DNA of 64,000 nucleotides from Streptomyces sp. SAJ15 (GTDB taxonomy: Bacteria > Actinomycetota > Actinomycetes > Streptomycetales > Streptomycetaceae): the NCBI RefSeq assembly GCF_007595705.1, contig NZ_NISY01000019.1:1-64000 (forward strand), given 5' to 3'. Below the pieces are notes generated by a model. It worked only from the letters and a program-made list of their open reading frames with translations. It was not told where the DNA came from and did not search any database. A program made the position numbers and the translations under genes. Of this stretch, positions 59,554-64,000 are shown piece by piece (the first letter of the stretch is position 1; the number at the start of each line of letters is the position of its first letter).

Positions 59554-59727
59554 TCAGCCGCTGACGGTGCTGATCGCGTTGGTGATGAGCGGTGCGGCGC
59601 CGGTGGAGGCGAGGAAGAAGCCGAATCCGGCGCAGGCGAGGGCGGGTCCGAGGCGTACGGAGCCGCCTCGGATGAGGACGAAGACGACGATGCCGAGCAG
59701 GACGACGGCGGAGATCGAGACGGCCAC
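59554..59727 (-). CDS. Small two-helix membrane protein
   Basis: GTG 59727 gives 57 residues with two membrane segments (VSISAVVLLGIVVFVLIRGG and ALACAGFGFFLASTGAAPLI). It lies between the transfer ATPase and DUF6197 genes, preceded by a perfect stem-loop, and probably belongs to the spread functions. Confidence 0.6.
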   Translation of the reverse strand: MAVSISAVVLLGIVVFVLIRGGSVRLGPALACAGFGFFLASTGAAPLITNAISTVSG

Positions 59728-59753
59728 GGGCGGTGTGTCCTTTGCAGGTGTGG

Positions 59754-59784
59754 GCAGGGCCCGGCCGGTGCGGCCGGGCCCTGC
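59754..59784 (-). terminator. Perfect 14-bp stem-loop
   Basis: GCAGGGCCCGGCCG (59754-59767) pairs exactly with 59771-59784 across a 3-nt loop, between the transfer ATPase stop and the small membrane protein gene. Confidence 0.7.
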
Positions 59785-59810
59785 GGGTGGGATCGGGTAC
59801 GGGGGGTGGG

Positions 59811-61928
59811 TCAGACGCCGGAGAGGTTCTTGATGGCCTCCAGTGCCTGGCGGGGGGAGGTGACCGCGTCGCGGCGCGCGGCGGACTTCCCGCCGCCACG
59901 GCGCGGGCCGCCGCCGCCCTTCTTGGGCGCACCGTCGTCCTCGCCGTCCTCGCCGTCGTCCGGCTTGTCGCCGAACTCGCCGGGCCGGGGCGGCTCGGTC
60001 CAGTCGAACCACAGGTCCCGCGCCTCGAGCTCGCGGATCTCGTAGTCGGTCAGGGTGGCGATGACGTCGGGGAAGTAGTCGTCGAGGCTCTTCTTGAAGT
60101 CCATGAGCAGGGTGCGCAGGACCTCGGGCTGTTTGGCTTCGACGATCCAGCCGGCGCCGCCGGTGTTGGAGTTGGCGGGCGGCTCGGGCTCGCCGCGCAT
60201 CACCCGCTCGATCCGGCCCGCCTCCTCCGGCGAGAACGAGCGGGGGAGGGGGTCGGGGGTGTTCTCGGACGGGATCCCGAGGGCCTTGAACATCGCGCCC
60301 ACCTTGCCGGGGGCGACCTTCAGGACGACCGGGATGCAGTTCTCGCGCAGGTTCTCGCACAGCAGCTGCGTGAAGCCGTCCTGCACGTAGATGGACTGGC
60401 CGGCCACCTTGATGCCGATGCCGTACTTGCGGCCCTTGACCGACACCTTCTCGGCAAGGTCCATGATCTCCGCTCCGTAGTCGCCGTGGCGGGCGGCGGA
60501 GAGGAACTCATCGAGGTAGGCGGACAGCATCCGGTAGGGGCAGCCCGGCAGTTTCGGGTCCCAGTCGTAGACGCGTCCGTCCTCCCACGGCATCTCGCCG
60601 CGGATCTCCATCAGCGCGTCCAAGGCCCGCAGGAGGCGGATCATGTAGAGCGCGCCGACGCCGTAGCGGTCGGCGTACTCGCCCAGCTTGGCGGCCTTCT
60701 CGTCCGAGGCCTCCGCCGCCAGCCACACCACGGCGCCGAACAGGGCGTCGGCCGCGACGTGCAGGCCCATCAGCTGGGTCTTGCCGCCGCCGGACGGGGC
60801 GACGAACAGGCCGTGCGCTGCGCCCCGGTCGGTGTAGACGCGGTTGCGGGCGGGCTGGCCGTTGCCGAGGAAGCCGGTCACCCACCGGCCGTCCTTGTCC
60901 GGAGTGAGCAGCTCGCGGGTGGCGGGGAAGATCTGCGCCAGCGGGCTGGAGTCCCACAGGGAGACCAGGATCTGGTTGCCGTCGATGGTGACGAACAGCC
61001 GGCCTTCGTCGTACTTGGTCTTCAGCGCGGCCGCCAGGGCGTGCTGGTTGACGCGCGGCTCGCCCGCCTCGTCGGGGACCTGGGCGATGTAGTGGGTGAC
61101 CCGGCGGGCGTGGTCGCGCACCTCCTTGACGAACTCCGAGCCGGGCACCGGGCCGCTCGCGATCCGGTCGGCCCACCACTCGTGGGCGGTGGGGGTCTTG
61201 CGGCGCCGGTCGTTCGCGTCGGGGGTGACGTGGACTTCCCGCCAGGCGGGGCCGCCCTCGCGCCCGGCCTGCCGGACGATCTCCTTGATGGTCACGTCGG
61301 TGACGTCGACGCCGAACGCGGCGGCGATGTCGTCCTCCTTGAGGCCGGAGATGGCCCGGCCGGCCTCGGAGGCGCGCAGCAGCAGCGACAGGTCGTTGGG
61401 CATGCCGTCGTGCGGGGTCGCCTTGACCACGATGGTGCGGCCGGGCATGCCGCGGTTCTCCCACAGCCAGCGGACCTGCCGGGTGAAGGAGTCGGCGCCG
61501 TCGTCCGGCTGCGCCGGGGACGGCTCGGGCTCAGCGGGCTGGAGCTGGGGGGCGGGGGCCGGGGCGGCGAGCGCGGGCCGGTGCCCGCGGCGGGTGTGCC
61601 GGGAGAACGGCATCACAAGCAGGCCGGCCGCCGCCCACCCGGTCGCCAGGAGGGCGTCCAGGCAGTAGGGGCCGAAGCCGATCGTGTGCCGGGCGGCGAC
61701 GTCGATGGCGGCCGCGGCCACGAGCGGCGACCAGCGCAGGATCTTGCGGCCCGCGCCGGGCTCGTCGCTCTTGTAGGCGAGGAACCAGCCGCCGACGCCG
61801 GCGGCGCCCGCCAGCTGCACGACGGTGTTGACGGGGCTGTCGGGGTAAAGGTTCGGGGCCGCGGCGAGGACCGGGGCGGCCAGTGTGTAGAGAGTGCGCT
61901 CCAGGGCGACGCTGCGCGGCACAGACAC
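59811..61928 (-). CDS. FtsK/TraB-type conjugative transfer ATPase
   Basis: GTG 61928 has GGAGA at the usual distance; the product has 705 residues. Two or three membrane segments in the first 110 residues are followed by a long linker. The motor domain has Walker A FVAPSGGGKTQLMGLH (K383) and Walker B RMLSAYLDEF. Segments SIYVQDGFTQLLCENLRENC and RNRVYTDRGAAHGLFV are typical of actinomycete plasmid FtsK-like proteins. The C-terminus is basic and glycine rich. In Streptomyces one such ATPase moves double-stranded plasmid DNA between mycelia without a relaxase. It is probably the central transfer protein here. Confidence 0.85.
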   Translation of the reverse strand: MSVPRSVALERTLYTLAAPVLAAAPNLYPDSPVNTVVQLAGAAGVGGWFLAYKSDEPGAGRKILRWSPLVAAAAIDVAARHTIGFGPYCLDALLATGWAAAGLLVMPFSRHTRRGHRPALAAPAPAPQLQPAEPEPSPAQPDDGADSFTRQVRWLWENRGMPGRTIVVKATPHDGMPNDLSLLLRASEAGRAISGLKEDDIAAAFGVDVTDVTIKEIVRQAGREGGPAWREVHVTPDANDRRRKTPTAHEWWADRIASGPVPGSEFVKEVRDHARRVTHYIAQVPDEAGEPRVNQHALAAALKTKYDEGRLFVTIDGNQILVSLWDSSPLAQIFPATRELLTPDKDGRWVTGFLGNGQPARNRVYTDRGAAHGLFVAPSGGGKTQLMGLHVAADALFGAVVWLAAEASDEKAAKLGEYADRYGVGALYMIRLLRALDALMEIRGEMPWEDGRVYDWDPKLPGCPYRMLSAYLDEFLSAARHGDYGAEIMDLAEKVSVKGRKYGIGIKVAGQSIYVQDGFTQLLCENLRENCIPVVLKVAPGKVGAMFKALGIPSENTPDPLPRSFSPEEAGRIERVMRGEPEPPANSNTGGAGWIVEAKQPEVLRTLLMDFKKSLDDYFPDVIATLTDYEIRELEARDLWFDWTEPPRPGEFGDKPDDGEDGEDDGAPKKGGGGPRRGGGKSAARRDAVTSPRQALEAIKNLSGV

Positions 61929-61952
61929 GGGAAGGTCTCCTTCGGGAGATGG

Positions 61953-61988
61953 CGATGGGCGGCCCGCCGTCGGTGGCGGGCCGCCCAT
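61953..61988 (-). terminator. Perfect 15-bp stem-loop
   Basis: GATGGGCGGCCCGCC (61953-61967) pairs exactly with 61974-61988 over a 6-nt loop, in the gap before the transfer ATPase start. Confidence 0.7.
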
Positions 61989-62013
61989 CAGGGGTTTCAG
62001 CGGGGTCGGGAGA

Positions 62014-62430
62014 TCAGTGGGCGAAGAAACCCGGCTTGGGGGTGCGCTCCCTGCGGCCCGAGCGGACGGTGTCCAGGCCCTCGTACAGCCGCGCGTGCGT
62101 ACGCCGCGCGTCCGTGGCCAGGCCGGACACCTCCTGTGCCGTCTCGTGCAGCTTCTGGACCTCCACGGCGGCGCCGCCCAGGGCGACGGACACCTGGTTG
62201 GTCATCTCGATGAACTTGCGGTCCAGTTCGGCGTTGGCGATGTCGACGGCCAGGCCCCCCGCGCGCTGGGCGTTCTGCCGCATGCCGCGCAGCAGCGTCT
62301 CCAGCTCGTTGCTGGCCAGGTCCATCGCAGTGCCCAGCGTCTTGAGCTTCTGCTGGACGGCCTTGTACCGGTTGTCGCCGTCGGTCGTAGCGGCAGCGCC
62401 GCCGCCGGTGGTGGGTGCGAGGTCGCTCAT
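62014..62430 (-). CDS. Coiled-coil protein of the transfer block
   Basis: ATG 62430 has GGAGG seven bases upstream. The 138-residue product is almost entirely helical (KAVQQKLKTLGTAMDLASNE, GLAVDIANAELDRKFIEMTN, VEVQKLHETAQEVSGLATDA), followed by a basic tail. It lies directly before the transfer ATPase and after the long low-complexity protein; all three are probably partners. The pattern resembles small coiled-coil (ESX-like size) proteins but lacks a WxG. Confidence 0.6.
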   Translation of the reverse strand: MSDLAPTTGGGAAATTDGDNRYKAVQQKLKTLGTAMDLASNELETLLRGMRQNAQRAGGLAVDIANAELDRKFIEMTNQVSVALGGAAVEVQKLHETAQEVSGLATDARRTHARLYEGLDTVRSGRRERTPKPGFFAH

Positions 62431-62445
62431 CAGCAGACCTCCTTC

Positions 62446-64000
62446 CTAGTCGTGGTGGGCGGCGGCGGAGGCGTGGGCCAGGCCCGCGTCGTCCATGGCC
62501 GCGATGTCCTCGCCGTAGACGCGGCCGACCGACATGGCGGCGATCCGAGCGGCCTCCGAGGCGATCTCGCACTCGGTGGCGCACCGTTCGGCGAGCTGCT
62601 TCATGCGGTCCGCGGCGTCGGCCAGGTCCGTGATCTGGTCGACGACCTCGGTGGCGATGTTGTGGTCGCCGACCAGGTCGGCGGCCATGTCCCGCAGGGC
62701 GTCGGCGACCTTGCCGAGCGCGACGGCCAGTTCCTGGGCGCGGTCCTTGTCGAGTGCGGCGGCGATCGCGATGTTCACGATCTCCATCAGGTACTCGCCG
62801 AAAGTAATGTCCGTGCGGTGCTTGGCCGCCATGCCGGCCTGGCCCGACGTGGGCCTGCTGACCTCCGATGCCACGGGGTCCTCCTGTGCGGTGGGTCGGG
62901 TGGTGCCGGGACGCTGGGTGTGGGGCTCGGGGGCCCGCGGGAGACTCGCCGCACTCGAGGTGGTGGCCCCGAAGGGGTCGGCGGGGTCGTCGACGATGAC
63001 CGCGTCCGGGATGTCCTCCTCAGCCGCTTCGGGCTTGGGGGAGCGGGGCGGGCCATCGGGACGGTCCACCGTGACGTTGAGGTCCTCGGGCCGGAGCCTG
63101 GAGGGTTCCTCCGGCTCGAGCGGGTCGGTGTCCTCACCGGCCTTGGCGAAGAAGTCCTTCAGCTTCTCCTTGAAGGAGCGGCTGTCGGTGCTGTCGTCCG
63201 TGTCCGGCGGGTCCTTGACGTCGTCGGGCTTGGAGCCGTCTGCCGTGTCGGTGCCGTCCTTCGGGTCCGTGTCACCGGAGCCGTCAGAGGGCTTCTCGCC
63301 GGTCTTCTTGCCGTCGTCCGGCTCCTTGGTCGCGGAGGCGTCCTTCGTGCCGTCAGCGCCCGTTTCAGGGCCGTCCTTGGGCATCTTCTTGGTGGTGGCC
63401 TCGGAGTCCTTGGCCTTGCCGTCGTCCTTCGCGGCCTTGTCCTTCTCGGCTGCGCGACGCTTGTCCCAGCGGCGCTGCGCTTCCTCCGCCACGGCCGCAC
63501 CGAGGGTGGTGCGGTCGTCGGCGGCCTTAGCGGCCTCCCGCTTCGCCTTCCTCGCGGCCTTCCGCTCGGCTTTCGCCCGGCGGCGTTCCTCCCGCGCCGC
63601 CTGCTGGTTGGCGCGGTCCTGGTCGCGGTCCTTGCTGCGGTCGGCCAGGTTGGCGGCCTGGTCGGCGCTGCGCCGCTGCTGCCGGGCGGCCTGGCGGGCA
63701 GCGGCGCGCTCCTGGCGGCCGCGGGCCCGTTCGGCCCGGGAGCTGGGGGCCGGCGAGTTCTGTGTCCTGCCGCCGTCACCCTTCGAACCGCCCTTGCCGC
63801 CCCCGGAGCCGCCCGAGCCGTTCTTGCCGCCGGAGCCGCTCGAACTTCCCTTGCCGGAACCGGACTTGCCGGAACCTCCAGAGCCGTTCTGACGGCCCCT
63901 GGAGCCCCCGGACGACTCATTGCCCTTGGAAGGGCCCCCACGGCCGCCAGCGGAGCGATCAGAGCCCTTCCCGGTGCCCTTGGGAGAGTTGCCGCTCCCG
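62446..64000 (-). CDS. Long low-complexity protein, N-terminus beyond the window
   Basis: The frame is open to the right edge, so the gene starts outside. It reads from a glycine, serine and lysine-rich segment (SGSGGKNGSGGSGGGKGG) through alternating Arg/Ala helices (RAEREARKAKREAAK-like), a DGT/KDP-rich acidic linker and a C-terminal helical domain (FGEYLMEIVNIAIAAALDKD, VVDQITDLADAADRMKQLAE). A GTG at 63492 is a possible internal start. It may be a structural or DNA-binding partner of the transfer ATPase. Confidence 0.55.
   Translation of the reverse strand, partial: GSGNSPKGTGKGSDRSAGGRGGPSKGNESSGGSRGRQNGSGGSGKSGSGKGSSSGSGGKNGSGGSGGGKGGSKGDGGRTQNSPAPSSRAERARGRQERAAARQAARQQRRSADQAANLADRSKDRDQDRANQQAAREERRRAKAERKAARKAKREAAKAADDRTTLGAAVAEEAQRRWDKRRAAEKDKAAKDDGKAKDSEATTKKMPKDGPETGADGTKDASATKEPDDGKKTGEKPSDGSGDTDPKDGTDTADGSKPDDVKDPPDTDDSTDSRSFKEKLKDFFAKAGEDTDPLEPEEPSRLRPEDLNVTVDRPDGPPRSPKPEAAEEDIPDAVIVDDPADPFGATTSSAASLPRAPEPHTQRPGTTRPTAQEDPVASEVSRPTSGQAGMAAKHRTDITFGEYLMEIVNIAIAAALDKDRAQELAVALGKVADALRDMAADLVGDHNIATEVVDQITDLADAADRMKQLAERCATECEIASEAARIAAMSVGRVYGEDIAAMDDAGLAHASAAAHHD

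Noticed and set aside
59733..62213. Open frame of about 830 codons on the plus strand opposite the transfer ATPase
   Set aside because: The minus strand carries intact Walker motifs and proper starts; the plus frame shows only GC-bias artefacts.

Overview
The window looks like part of a Streptomyces (or closely related actinomycete) plasmid, probably a large linear one, or a plasmid-derived accessory island. The DNA is very GC rich with strong third-position GC and frequent GTG starts. The gene families are streptomycete: WhiB, Lsr2, an XRE/DUF5753 regulator with a DUF6879 partner, an actinobacterial IHF remnant and DUF6197. The plasmid functions present are a ParA/ParB partition pair with many copies of a candidate ParB site, a replication-relaxation protein, a decayed relaxase and an FtsK/TraB-type transfer ATPase. 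There are no rRNA or tRNA genes, no CRISPR array and no housekeeping operons.

Layout. 0-5 kb: a regulator-like gene with repeated helix-turn-helix modules appears to be cut in two by a 2.7 kb Tn554-like element that carries a DIT1/PvcA-type (isonitrile synthase family) gene of lower GC. 5-10.4 kb: a tightly packed minus-strand operon with a 63-codon first gene, a kinase-fold protein, a GNAT acetyltransferase and several uncharacterised proteins. 10.4-13.2 kb: XRE regulator, DUF6879 protein and a small partner, divergent from a 264-residue protein. 13.2-17.6 kb: remnants (IHF-like, DUF6262-like, GNAT-like) around one intact unknown gene. 17.6-23 kb: Nudix hydrolase, broken MazG-like gene, UDP-glucose dehydrogenase, a divergent SIR2-like protein and a broken regulator. 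23-30 kb: replication-relaxation protein, palindromic repeats that could be an origin, a relaxase remnant, DUF6228 and IS remnants, and a secreted lamin-tail protein.

30.5-33 kb: parB and parA. The palindrome TATCACGNCGTGATA recurs about ten times between 30.8 and 45.3 kb. 34.1-38.2 kb: a Tn7-like element with repeated ends, a broken TnsA-like gene, and SDR/LysR cargo. 38-45 kb: small genes, a pentapeptide-repeat membrane protein, a zeta toxin with its likely antitoxin, and an IS110 remnant. 45.4-51 kb: a four-gene operon with start/stop overlaps, built around a Lon-like peptidase-TM-WD40 protein. This is the best candidate for an undescribed system. 52-64 kb: a minus-strand block with an OB-like protein, Lsr2, WhiB and GGDEF proteins, membrane and zinc-ribbon proteins, and the transfer ATPase with its partners. 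The last gene runs off the window.

Many otherwise recognisable genes carry a single-base frameshift or stop. Whether this is real decay or sequencing error in homopolymers cannot be settled from the sequence alone. All functional calls rest on motifs and remembered family patterns; no database search was run.
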